From NCBI RefSeq assembly GCF_900109775.1, contig NZ_FOAX01000001.1, positions 1,426,001-1,490,000 on the forward strand: a stretch of DNA of 64,000 nucleotides. Reading direction: 5' to 3'. This DNA comes from Pseudoxanthomonas sp. GM95 (lineage in GTDB: Bacteria > Pseudomonadota > Gammaproteobacteria > Xanthomonadales > Xanthomonadaceae). Below the pieces are notes generated by a model. It saw nothing but the letters and a program-made list of their open reading frames with translations, made no database searches and was not told the DNA's origin. Position 1 is the stretch's first letter. The number at the start of each line of letters is the position of its first letter. Made by a program: the position numbers and the translations under genes. Below are positions 57,440 through 64,000 of this stretch, piece after piece.

Positions 57440-58872
57440 CTTCTCGAATTCAGATGCGGCCCAGGCGCGCCGTCCTGGCCTGCGTGTTGCCGCTCTTGCT
57501 CGGCGCCTGCGCCGTCGGCCCGGACTATGTCCGTCCTGACCTGCCGGTGCCCGAGCATTTCCAGGAAGGCGCCACAGTCTGGAAGCGGGTGGGCGCACAG
57601 GACGCTGCCATCGGCGATCCCCAATGGTGGCGTGCCTGGCACGATCCCGAACTGGATCGCCTGCAGCTGCAGGCCCAGGCCGCCAACCCGTCGATCGCCG
57701 CGGCGGAGGCCGCATGGCGCCAGGCGCAAGCGGCCATCGGCGAAGCGCGCGCAGCAGGCCGTCCCCAGGTCAGCGCCGGCGCAACCCAGACGCGCAGCCA
57801 GAACCAGATCGCGGCACAAGGCCTGGAGGCCGCGGAAGACGGCAACATCCGCCAGACCGCCCAAGGCCAGCTCACCGCGAACTGGGAGCTGGATCTCTGG
57901 GGCAGGGTGCGCCGATCCGTCGAGGCACAAGGCGCCCAGGCCCAGGCGTCGGCACAGGACCTGGCCGCGCAGCGATTGAGTATTGCCACGACGCTGGCCT
58001 CCACCTATTTCTCTGTGCGACAGGCCGAAGCGCAGATCGCGCTGCTTGCCGAGCAGACGCAGGCAAACGCAGCGTTGCTGCAGATGACCGAGGCGGCCTA
58101 TCGCTTGGGCACCGCCTCGCCCAATGATCTGGTCCAGGCGCGCAGCACGCTGGACAGCAGCAGGATCAACGCCGAAGCCGCGCAGGCGGCCTACGCCAAA
58201 TACCAGCACGCTTTGGCGGTGCTGACAGGCCTGGCGCCTTCGGCATTCACCCTGGCGCCGCAGCCGGCGTACCGCTTTGCTGCGCCCGCACCGCCGGAAG
58301 TGCTTCCGGCGGACCTGCTGCTGCGCCAGCCCGAGGTCATGGCCGCCGAAGCCCATGTGGAAGCGGCCAATGCCAACGTGGGCGTTGCCAAGGCCGCGTA
58401 CTTCCCCAGCCTGGGTTTGTCGGCCAGTGGCGGCTATGTGGGCGGCAGCCTGTCGGAGTTGTTCGATGCGCCGCTGCGCGTCTGGTCGGCGGGTGGGCAG
58501 CTGCTGGGGACGATCTTCGACGGCGGCGCGCGCAAGTCGCAGAACCAGCAGGCACAGGCCGCTTACGAAGGCACCGTTGCGCAATACCGGCAGGCGGTGC
58601 TGACCTCACTGCAGAACACGGAAGACGCGCTCTCAGACTATCGCTACCAGGAGCGCCAGGCGCACTACGCCGGGCGCGTGCTGGAAGGGCAGGAGGAGGT
58701 ATTCAAGCGCAAGCAACACGAGCTGGAGCTTGGCACGGCGACCCCGCGCGATGTGCTGGTGGAAAACCTCAGTCGCCTCGACGCCCGGCAGAATGCACTG
58801 GAAGCGCGTGCCGGGCTCTCGCAGGATTCAGTAGCGCTGTTCAAGGCGATCGGCGGCGGCTGGACGGAGTGA
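57436..58872 (+). CDS. NodT/OprM-type outer-membrane efflux lipoprotein
   Basis: The 478-residue channel protein has a lipobox (LLGAC, acylated Cys25) and the family segments AVGPDYVRPDLPVP, WELDLWGRVRRSVEAQ and RLGTASPNDLVQARSTL. A C-terminal repeat of the same fold follows. It forms the TolC-like outer-membrane duct for the two RND pumps. The ATG at 57436 overlaps the preceding stop (ATGA). E. coli mdtABC lacks its own channel gene and uses TolC, so the local one makes the operon self-contained. Confidence 0.92.
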   Translation: MTSRIQMRPRRAVLACVLPLLLGACAVGPDYVRPDLPVPEHFQEGATVWKRVGAQDAAIGDPQWWRAWHDPELDRLQLQAQAANPSIAAAEAAWRQAQAAIGEARAAGRPQVSAGATQTRSQNQIAAQGLEAAEDGNIRQTAQGQLTANWELDLWGRVRRSVEAQGAQAQASAQDLAAQRLSIATTLASTYFSVRQAEAQIALLAEQTQANAALLQMTEAAYRLGTASPNDLVQARSTLDSSRINAEAAQAAYAKYQHALAVLTGLAPSAFTLAPQPAYRFAAPAPPEVLPADLLLRQPEVMAAEAHVEAANANVGVAKAAYFPSLGLSASGGYVGGSLSELFDAPLRVWSAGGQLLGTIFDGGARKSQNQQAQAAYEGTVAQYRQAVLTSLQNTEDALSDYRYQERQAHYAGRVLEGQEEVFKRKQHELELGTATPRDVLVENLSRLDARQNALEARAGLSQDSVALFKAIGGGWTE

Positions 58873-58965
58873 CCTGAAGCACATGCGCCGCTTCGACCGG
58901 CCTGTGGTGCGTTGATTGGGGCGGTGTCTCGGTGGCGGTTGCAGCTTCAGTGCGATGGAATGAAA

Positions 58966-58993
58966 CAACGGCGTGTCCCTGGACACGCCGTTG
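58966..58993. terminator. Hairpin between convergent genes
   Basis: A 13-bp perfect stem (CAACGGCGTGTCC with its complement) has a 2-base loop. It lies about 95 bases after the efflux operon and 55 bases past the SH3-protein stop. No strong T-tract follows on either side, so termination may be weak, but its size and place suggest a bidirectional terminator. Confidence 0.65.
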
Positions 58994-59047
58994 TGGTTTC
59001 AAACATCAGAGCCGACACGTTCAGTGTGACGGCGTGGCCAGGCCACC

Positions 59048-59653
59048 TCAGTCGTGGATGATGACCGGCCGCCTGACCACCGGTGCGGGTGCCGGCCGCA
59101 CCGTGGTGCCGACATGGTTGCAGCGACCATCCGAGCAGGACGTCGCGCCGCGATGCACGACCGGCGGCGCCCCGGGCACATAGGTCTTGCCGACGTGTGC
59201 GCAGCCATTGCCGTTGCAGGCCGTCGCCCCGCGATGCACCACGGGCGGTGCATAACGGTAGTAGTGCGACCAGTTCCCGTACCAGGGGCGCCCATGGTAG
59301 TGGTGGTCCCAATACGCCTGGTTGAAGACCGCCACGGTGACGCCGATGGTCACGGCCGTCGCGGCCGTCACCATGACCGGTTGCTGCTGGTAGATCACCC
59401 GGATGTAGGAGGAGGACACCCAGCCGCGCTGTCCGTTCCAGCTGACATCGCACCAGGACATATCGGCCAGACAGCCGTAACTGGTCAGATTGACCGACGT
59501 CGGCATGACCGTCACCACGGGGTACTGCATGGCAGGACCGGCCCGCAAGTTGACGCTGCTGACGGTCACGGCCGTCGTCGCGCTGGCGGTCCATGCGGAA
59601 AGGCCCAGCGCAAGCAGCGCGCCGAGACGGAGAAGGGGCTTTTTCATGTGCAT
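59048..59653 (-). CDS. Secreted SH3-domain protein with repeated Cys/His motifs
   Basis: The 201-residue protein has a signal peptide (MHMKKPLLRLGALLALGLSAWTASA) and an N-terminal bacterial SH3 domain (SSVNLRAGPAMQYPVVTVMP, WNGQRGWVSSSYI). A hydrophobic stretch follows at about 95-108, then a His/Tyr-rich part. The C-terminus has a 27-residue unit present twice: VVHRGATxC, then CxxxxC and CxH, which could bind metal. SH3 domains of this type usually bind cell-wall peptides. An alternative ATG lies two codons in (59647). Confidence 0.83.
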   Translation of the reverse strand: MHMKKPLLRLGALLALGLSAWTASATTAVTVSSVNLRAGPAMQYPVVTVMPTSVNLTSYGCLADMSWCDVSWNGQRGWVSSSYIRVIYQQQPVMVTAATAVTIGVTVAVFNQAYWDHHYHGRPWYGNWSHYYRYAPPVVHRGATACNGNGCAHVGKTYVPGAPPVVHRGATSCSDGRCNHVGTTVRPAPAPVVRRPVIIHD

Positions 59654-59887
59654 TCCAGGAGGTCTTTGGGGAACCTCCACCCTAGTCAGGGCCATGCGCA
59701 AAGCACTTGCATCCCGTTGTGCGAATGTAACGACCGGTGACAGCAAGCAGACTGCGCCGTAAACGCACCGAATCGATCATCCTCCATCCCGTACAAAAGC
59801 TGGCCCCGGCGGTTGTCGCCAGGACCGGGTGTGTGGGCTCAAGTGGAACGGGGGACCCTCAGCCCACTGCGATGCGGTCGTTCCCAA

Positions 59888-59937
59888 CTGCCAACGGCCG
59901 GTTTTTTTTGGATGTGCGGCACTGCCGGCTGATCCGC
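59888..59937. repeat. Intergenic repeat, copy 1
   Basis: The last 22 bases (59916-59937, GCGGCACTGCCGGCTGATCC and two more) recur at 63066-63087 with one mismatch. The flanking CTGCCAAC lies 28 to 30 bases upstream in both copies, with a T-rich spacer. It sits in the 250-base gap between the SH3-protein gene and the TonB receptor gene. Confidence 0.6.
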
Positions 59938-59968
59938 CTTTTTTCCCGAGCAAGCGGCCGCGGAACCA

Positions 59969-59993
59969 GGCTGCTGCGCCAGGCGCAGCAGCC
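59969..59993 (-). terminator. Hairpin just past the TonB receptor gene
   Basis: GGCTGCTGCGCC and its exact complement are separated by one base, giving about ten paired bases with a small loop. It begins ten bases after the receptor stop on the minus strand. No T-tract follows in that direction, so it may stabilise the mRNA 3' end or act as a weak terminator. Confidence 0.45.
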
Positions 59994-60002
59994 CTTCGCC
60001 GG

Positions 60003-62318
60003 TTACCAGTTGGCGTTGAACGAGACACCCACGATCCGCGGTTCGTTGTAGACCGCCGCCATGTAGTTCTCGATCACGCCCTTGAGGTTCTTCTCATCGG
60101 TGATGTTGCGCGCGAACGCGGCCACTTCCCAGGCGCCATAGCCGCCGCTATAGCCGATCTTCAGGCCACCTTCGAAGTTGCCCTTGGAGTAGAACTCGTC
60201 GGTGTCGTAGAGCACGTACTGGGTCTCGCCCTGCTTGTTCCAGTCGGTGGCGAAGAACACGGCGCCATCGGTTCCCACCGGGATGTCGTAGCGCGCGGCC
60301 AGGTTCAGATTGTAGGTGGGTGCGTTGGGAAGCGGATTGCCGTCGATCTGGGCAAAAGTGTTGGCGCCGACCTTGATGGTCTGGTCGTTGACCGTGCACA
60401 CCACCATGCCGTTGAGCGCGCAGACCTGTGCGTAGACGCGCTTGTCCTGGATCTCGCTGTGCAGCAGGCTCAGGCCGGCGGTGAGCGAGAGGTTGGAGAT
60501 CGGGCGCCAGTCCAGGTCAGCCTCAAGGCCATAGGCACGCGCCTTGTCGGCGTTGAACAACACGCCATTGCCGTTGGAGTCGTTGCCGTTGAGCTGGATG
60601 TCGTCGACGGTGTAGGTGAAGCCGGTGACGTTCAAACGCAGGCGGTTTTCGAACAGGCTGCTCTTGATGCCGGCTTCGTAGGACAGGATGGTTTCCGAAT
60701 CGGCCGTGGTGAAGTCGGCGTTGAACACCGCCGAGCGTCCCTGGATGGTCGGCCCGCGGAAGCCGCGTGCGATGCGCGCATACACGCTCAGCGCCGGGCT
60801 GAGCTCGTACATGGCACTGAGATCCCAGCTCGGCTGGGTGTCGGACATCTCCACGTTGGTGCGGCCACGGTAGGTGACCACGCCGGCGGCGGTATCGGCG
60901 GTCTTGAGCAGCCGAGTCTTCTTGGTGTCTTCGGTCTGGCGCACGCCGGCGGTCAGGGTCAGCGCGTCGGTTGCCTTCCAGCTGACCTGGCCGAAGCCGG
61001 CCCAGGAGGTGTTGATGTTGCGCAGGCGCACCCAGTTGTTCGGATTGCGCGCAGCGCCCTGCAGGAACCAGGCGCGCTGATAGAAGTCGGTGGTGTCACG
61101 CCCATCGAAATAGAACGCGCCGACCTGCCAGGAAAGCGGATTGTCGCCGTTGCTGGCCAGGCGCAATTCCTGCGTGTATTGGTCCAGGTCACGGATCTGG
61201 CCCATGGACTGGCCGTAGCCATTGGGCAGGCCGTTGACGGGATAGTCGGCCGCTGCGCCGCCATCGGTATCACCGCGGCTGTATCCGGAGGTCGTCTCAT
61301 AGGCACTGATCGAGGTCAGCGTCACCGGGCCGAAATCGTAGCTGGCGTTGATCGAGCCGCCATGGGTCTTGTAGGCCTGCGGGTTGTCCATGGCCTCGTC
61401 GTAGCGGACCTGGTCGCGCGGCACGTCCACGCTGTTGGAGCCTTTGGTGATGGCGTCGCGCAGGAACAGCGTCGAGGTGCCGTCGTAGTCGCGGGTGTGC
61501 GCCGAAGCCAGCAGGGAAAACTGGTCGTTGGGCTTGAGCAACACCTGCAGGCGCGCATTGCGGTCGTCGTAGCCGCCCATCGCGTCCTTGCGTGGCGTGC
61601 GAGTGCCATCGGCGCTGGGACCGGCATAGGCGTTGTCCACCCAGTCATCGCGATGCTGGTACAGCGCCGAGATGCGGAAGGACAGCACGTCACTGATCGG
61701 ACCGCCGAAGCCACCGTCCAGACTGGTGGTGCCGTAGCTGCCATAGCTTGCAGAGACCCGGCCCTGATAGCTGTCGCCAGGCTTGATGCTGTCGAACTTG
61801 ACGATGCCGGCCGTGGTATTGCGGCCGAACAAGGTGCCTTGCGGCCCGCGCAGGACCTCGACCTGGTCCACGTCATAGACCGGATTGGATTTGAGCACCA
61901 CATGTTCCAGAACCACATCGTCCTGGATGATGGACACGGGCTGGGACGCGCCGAGGTAGAAGTCGATGTTGCCAAGGCCGCGGATGTAGAAGCGCGGGAA
62001 GATGCGCCCGGTCGTGGTTTCGGCATAGAAGCTGGGCACCTTGCCTGACAGGGCCAGCAGCGTGTCATCACCGCCCGCGGTGAAGTCGCGCATCTGTTCG
62101 CCCTGGACCACGCCCACCGAGACCGGCGTGTCCTGGAGGTTCTGCTCGCGACGCTCGGCAGTGACGGTGACTGTATCGAGTGAGGTGGCCGTGTCGCGCT
62201 GCGACTGCTGCGCGCTGGCCGCGGCGCTGGTCAGAAGCAGCGCCGAGCAGGAGAGCGCAAGCGGCGTGCGGCGCAGCAAGCCCGACAAGCCGCGCGGGTG
62301 GGGGAAGGTGTACTGCAT
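60003..62318 (-). CDS. TonB-dependent receptor (orphan)
   Basis: The 771-residue outer-membrane receptor has a signal peptide of about 37 residues ending in ASA, then TVTAERREQNLQDTPVSV before the plug. The plug carries PRFYIRGLGNIDFYLG and QVEVLRGPQGTLFGRNTTAG, followed by a beta-barrel ending in Trp (VGVSFNANW). The QNLQDTPVSV / RGPQGTLFGRN pattern is that of the iron-complex/outer-membrane receptor group common in Xanthomonads and Sphingomonads. AAGGA precedes the ATG at 62318. No regulator or transporter lies beside it, so the ligand (siderophore, vitamin or plant-derived compound) is unknown. Confidence 0.92.
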   Translation of the reverse strand: MQYTFPHPRGLSGLLRRTPLALSCSALLLTSAAASAQQSQRDTATSLDTVTVTAERREQNLQDTPVSVGVVQGEQMRDFTAGGDDTLLALSGKVPSFYAETTTGRIFPRFYIRGLGNIDFYLGASQPVSIIQDDVVLEHVVLKSNPVYDVDQVEVLRGPQGTLFGRNTTAGIVKFDSIKPGDSYQGRVSASYGSYGTTSLDGGFGGPISDVLSFRISALYQHRDDWVDNAYAGPSADGTRTPRKDAMGGYDDRNARLQVLLKPNDQFSLLASAHTRDYDGTSTLFLRDAITKGSNSVDVPRDQVRYDEAMDNPQAYKTHGGSINASYDFGPVTLTSISAYETTSGYSRGDTDGGAAADYPVNGLPNGYGQSMGQIRDLDQYTQELRLASNGDNPLSWQVGAFYFDGRDTTDFYQRAWFLQGAARNPNNWVRLRNINTSWAGFGQVSWKATDALTLTAGVRQTEDTKKTRLLKTADTAAGVVTYRGRTNVEMSDTQPSWDLSAMYELSPALSVYARIARGFRGPTIQGRSAVFNADFTTADSETILSYEAGIKSSLFENRLRLNVTGFTYTVDDIQLNGNDSNGNGVLFNADKARAYGLEADLDWRPISNLSLTAGLSLLHSEIQDKRVYAQVCALNGMVVCTVNDQTIKVGANTFAQIDGNPLPNAPTYNLNLAARYDIPVGTDGAVFFATDWNKQGETQYVLYDTDEFYSKGNFEGGLKIGYSGGYGAWEVAAFARNITDEKNLKGVIENYMAAVYNEPRIVGVSFNANW

Positions 62319-62569
62319 GGGATCAATCCTTGAGGGGCGCACGGAAAAGCGGGAGAGGACAGGCGCAGGTCCCAGCCGGCGCGAATGTGTCGCGCGGCGC
62401 CACGGTATGGCAGATCTATTGCCGATCCGTTGCAGCCAGTGCTGCATCACAGCAAATCCATGCTCGCGGTTTGCGCGCAGAAAGTGTGATTGCGTTCCGA
62501 CGACCGGCGCGATCAGCGTCGCGCCTGCGGGGCAGACTTCATGCCCCTTCCCCCGAACGGTAGACGCGC

Positions 62570-62758
62570 ATGACCTTCTATTGTCACGACAGTGGTTACG
62601 GCCTTCTGATCAGCACCCGGCCCCGCAGGAAACAGTGGCTTGGCACCGTGCAGATCTGCGATCAGTCGACCGGTCAGGTTGCACAGGTGATCCAGGGTCC
62701 GGCGCTGAGCTCACCGGACGAGGCCGTCAGCACGGCCGAGGTGCTGGGACGTCAGTGA
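62570..62758 (+). CDS. Small hypothetical protein
   Basis: The 62-residue frame (MTFYCHDSGYGLLISTRPRRKQW... ending AEVLGRQ) looks like a small globular domain of two or three strands and a terminal helix. It has no signal peptide. The ribosome-binding site before 62570 is weak. A strong plus-strand terminator 117 bases downstream supports a transcript here. I do not recognise the family. Confidence 0.5.
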   Translation: MTFYCHDSGYGLLISTRPRRKQWLGTVQICDQSTGQVAQVIQGPALSSPDEAVSTAEVLGRQ

Positions 62759-62874
62759 ATCCACCGGGCCAGGCATCCGGCCAGCGCTGCCGCAGGGCAG
62801 GGGCACGCCGCATAAGCGGTCATGTTCGATGCGCACACGATGCGCGTCAGAGATGCTCGTTCCCTGATCCGAGC

Positions 62875-62906
62875 AAAGCCTCGGCGCTCTCCCGCCGGGG
62901 CTTTTT
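62875..62906 (+). terminator. Rho-independent terminator, plus strand
   Basis: A 12-bp stem (AAAGCCTCGGCG with CGCCGGGGCTTT, one G-T wobble) and 6-base loop are followed by further T residues. It would end transcription from the small gene at 62570-62758. It faces a second terminator of opposite orientation 34 bases further on. Confidence 0.88.
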
Positions 62907-62939
62907 CGTTTCCAACCGCTGGTGCGGCTGCTCAGCCGC

Positions 62940-62974
62940 AAAAAAAAAGCCCCGGCGGGGAGGACGCCAGGGCT
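62940..62974 (-). terminator. Rho-independent terminator, minus strand
   Basis: Read on the minus strand, AGCCCTGGCG pairs with CGCCGGGGCT (one mismatch) across a 7-base loop and is followed by nine T residues. It lies about 170 bases past the stop of the GDSL-type hydrolase gene and probably ends its transcript. Confidence 0.82.
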
Positions 62975-63035
62975 CGGTTGGTTCGGACAGTGTTGGGGAC
63001 CGGTTGACGGCCTTCGCCACGCGAAATCACACCAT

Positions 63036-63087
63036 CTGCCAACTGCCGGGGTTTTCTCATCCGAAGCGGCACTGCCGGCTAATCCGC
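63036..63087. repeat. Intergenic repeat, copy 2
   Basis: Second copy of the motif at 59888-59937. The 22-base core at 63066-63087 differs at one base, and CTGCCAAC again lies 30 bases upstream. It sits between the minus-strand terminator and the end of the hydrolase gene. Confidence 0.6.
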
Positions 63088-63147
63088 AGGCGCCATGATC
63101 GGCTGCTTAAACGGCATCACGATGACAGGCCGCCGGGTCGCAGGCGC

Positions 63148-64000
63148 TCAGCCAACCGCTGCCCGTTTTGCTGCCGGCAGCGCGGCTCGGATCGCGGTGT
63201 TGAAGTGCGCAGACAGCACACCGAAGCCGGCTTCGGTCGGATGGATCTCGTCGTACCAGAAGGTGGGATCGGTGGCCTCGGTGACGGCGCTGAAGTCGGC
63301 AAAGGAGAACAGGCCTGAGAACGCATCGCGGCTTGGTATCAGGACCTGATCACGGAACCCCCGCACTAGCAGCAGGTCGGCGAAGCGCTTGGCTTCATCC
63401 TTGCTGCCCAGCACGTCTTTCATCGGCGGCCAAAGCCACGGGCCGACGTTGCCGATCAGCGGCGAGAGCAGGCCAAGGTTCTTGATGCTCGTCGCGCCGG
63501 CTTCTCCGATCTTCTGCAGCGGTGCATATCCATGACCCACGACACGGAAGTTGCCGCCCACGGTGCCCAGCGTGTTGAGCGCGTTGGCATAGCGCTTGCG
63601 CAGCGTGTCGAATGTGCCCGCATCGACCAGGCGCTCGAATGCCTGCGTGGCGTCCATGCGGCCTGCGCCGGCAAAGATCGCCTGCAGGCGATCGGCCAAG
63701 GCATCGTTGCCTCCAATGCTCAGGCAGACCAGGTCGAACTCACGCGACTTCAGGCGCTCGGCCTGGTCGCGGCAGGCCGTCGGCGTCAGTAGCTTGGCTG
63801 CGGTCAGTCCCGGACCGCCCTGGCGCAGGGAAATCCCGGTGATGCGGGCGAAGCTGTTCCAGTAGAGGTTCTTGTAGAGGGGCGTGCTGAACCAGGAATC
63901 GCCCCAGTACATGATAGCCGGCCGGGTCTGGAGCACCTCGCGCCAAACCTGGCGTTTGCGGCTGGACGGTGTCCCAGAGGCGTCCTTGACTGCGTCCCAA
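63148..64000 (-). CDS. SGNH/GDSL-type hydrolase (5' end cut by window edge)
   Basis: At least 283 residues are visible and the frame is open to the right edge, so the true start lies outside the window. GDSW (block I), IGGNDA (block III, GxND) and DEIHPTEAGF (block V, catalytic Asp and His) mark an SGNH esterase/lipase-type hydrolase. A GTG at 63936 could start the protein, but the preceding codons (WDAVKDASGTPSSRKRQVWRE) look like coding sequence. No signal peptide is visible in the available part. The substrate is unknown. Confidence 0.82.
   Translation of the reverse strand, partial: WDAVKDASGTPSSRKRQVWREVLQTRPAIMYWGDSWFSTPLYKNLYWNSFARITGISLRQGGPGLTAAKLLTPTACRDQAERLKSREFDLVCLSIGGNDALADRLQAIFAGAGRMDATQAFERLVDAGTFDTLRKRYANALNTLGTVGGNFRVVGHGYAPLQKIGEAGATSIKNLGLLSPLIGNVGPWLWPPMKDVLGSKDEAKRFADLLLVRGFRDQVLIPSRDAFSGLFSFADFSAVTEATDPTFWYDEIHPTEAGFGVLSAHFNTAIRAALPAAKRAAVG

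Noticed and set aside
59708..59734. TGCATCC-N16-CGAC on the plus strand, resembling the ECF promoter
   Set aside because: The -10 is CGAC, not CGTA, the CCGGG context is missing, and no plus-strand gene follows.
59829..62048. Long plus-strand open frame opposite the second TonB receptor
   Set aside because: The minus strand carries the RGPQGTLFGRN plug and a C-terminal Trp; the plus frame is low-complexity.
62822..63007. Small plus-strand frame across the paired terminators
   Set aside because: It spans both terminator hairpins, which would stop its transcription, and has no ribosome-binding site.

Overview
The window comes from a GC-rich gammaproteobacterium, most likely a member of the Xanthomonadaceae (Pseudoxanthomonas, Stenotrophomonas or a relative). 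The evidence is the ftsK-lolA-rarA-crcB block with a nearby trxB, the TonB-dependent receptors, the tartrate and methylcitrate-type genes, and the codon bias. No rRNA, tRNA, CRISPR array, prophage or transposase gene was found. The two end genes are cut by the window edges.

Layout: (1) 1-10468 holds housekeeping genes: a DUF2254 membrane protein, a metallophosphoesterase, trxB, ftsK, a secreted transglutaminase-like protein, lolA, rarA and crcB. (2) 10516-11047 is a gene-free element with imperfect terminal inverted repeats and strong internal hairpins. (3) 11075-20620 is all minus strand. An ECF sigma factor and its RskA-like anti-sigma sit with a membrane-lipid modification operon: desaturase, FAD oxidoreductase, DUF1365, a cyclopropane-synthase-like methyltransferase, DUF2878, DUF1295 and a second methyltransferase. 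Two promoters with the same TGCATCC-N16-CGTA signature lie before the lipid operon and before the genes leading into the sigma factor, suggesting an autoregulated stress regulon. (4) 20779-29123 has a small secreted protein, a GAF-PAS-GGDEF protein and an iron module: a PepSY/flavodoxin/reductase fusion divergent from a TonB siderophore receptor and a secreted partner.

(5) 29592-35715 contains acnD and prpF with a 2H phosphoesterase between them but no prpB or prpC, then an M14 peptidase and a histidine phosphatase. (6) 36191-42655 is a tartrate/malate catabolic cluster: a LysR regulator divergent from tartrate dehydrogenase, glycerate 2-kinase, pyruvate kinase and an MFS transporter. (7) 42876-49879 has a semialdehyde dehydrogenase, a Kelch protein, a MipA/OmpV protein, small proteins and an OmpR/EnvZ-type two-component system. 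(8) 50171-58872 is an MdtABC-like RND efflux operon with its own outer-membrane lipoprotein, divergent from that two-component system. (9) 59048-64000 has an SH3-domain protein, an orphan TonB receptor, a small protein, paired terminators, a repeated intergenic motif and a GDSL-type hydrolase cut by the window end.

Annotation rests on reading translations and motifs by eye. Family names come from memory of those families, and start sites were chosen from ribosome-binding sites, overlaps and where the conserved sequence begins.
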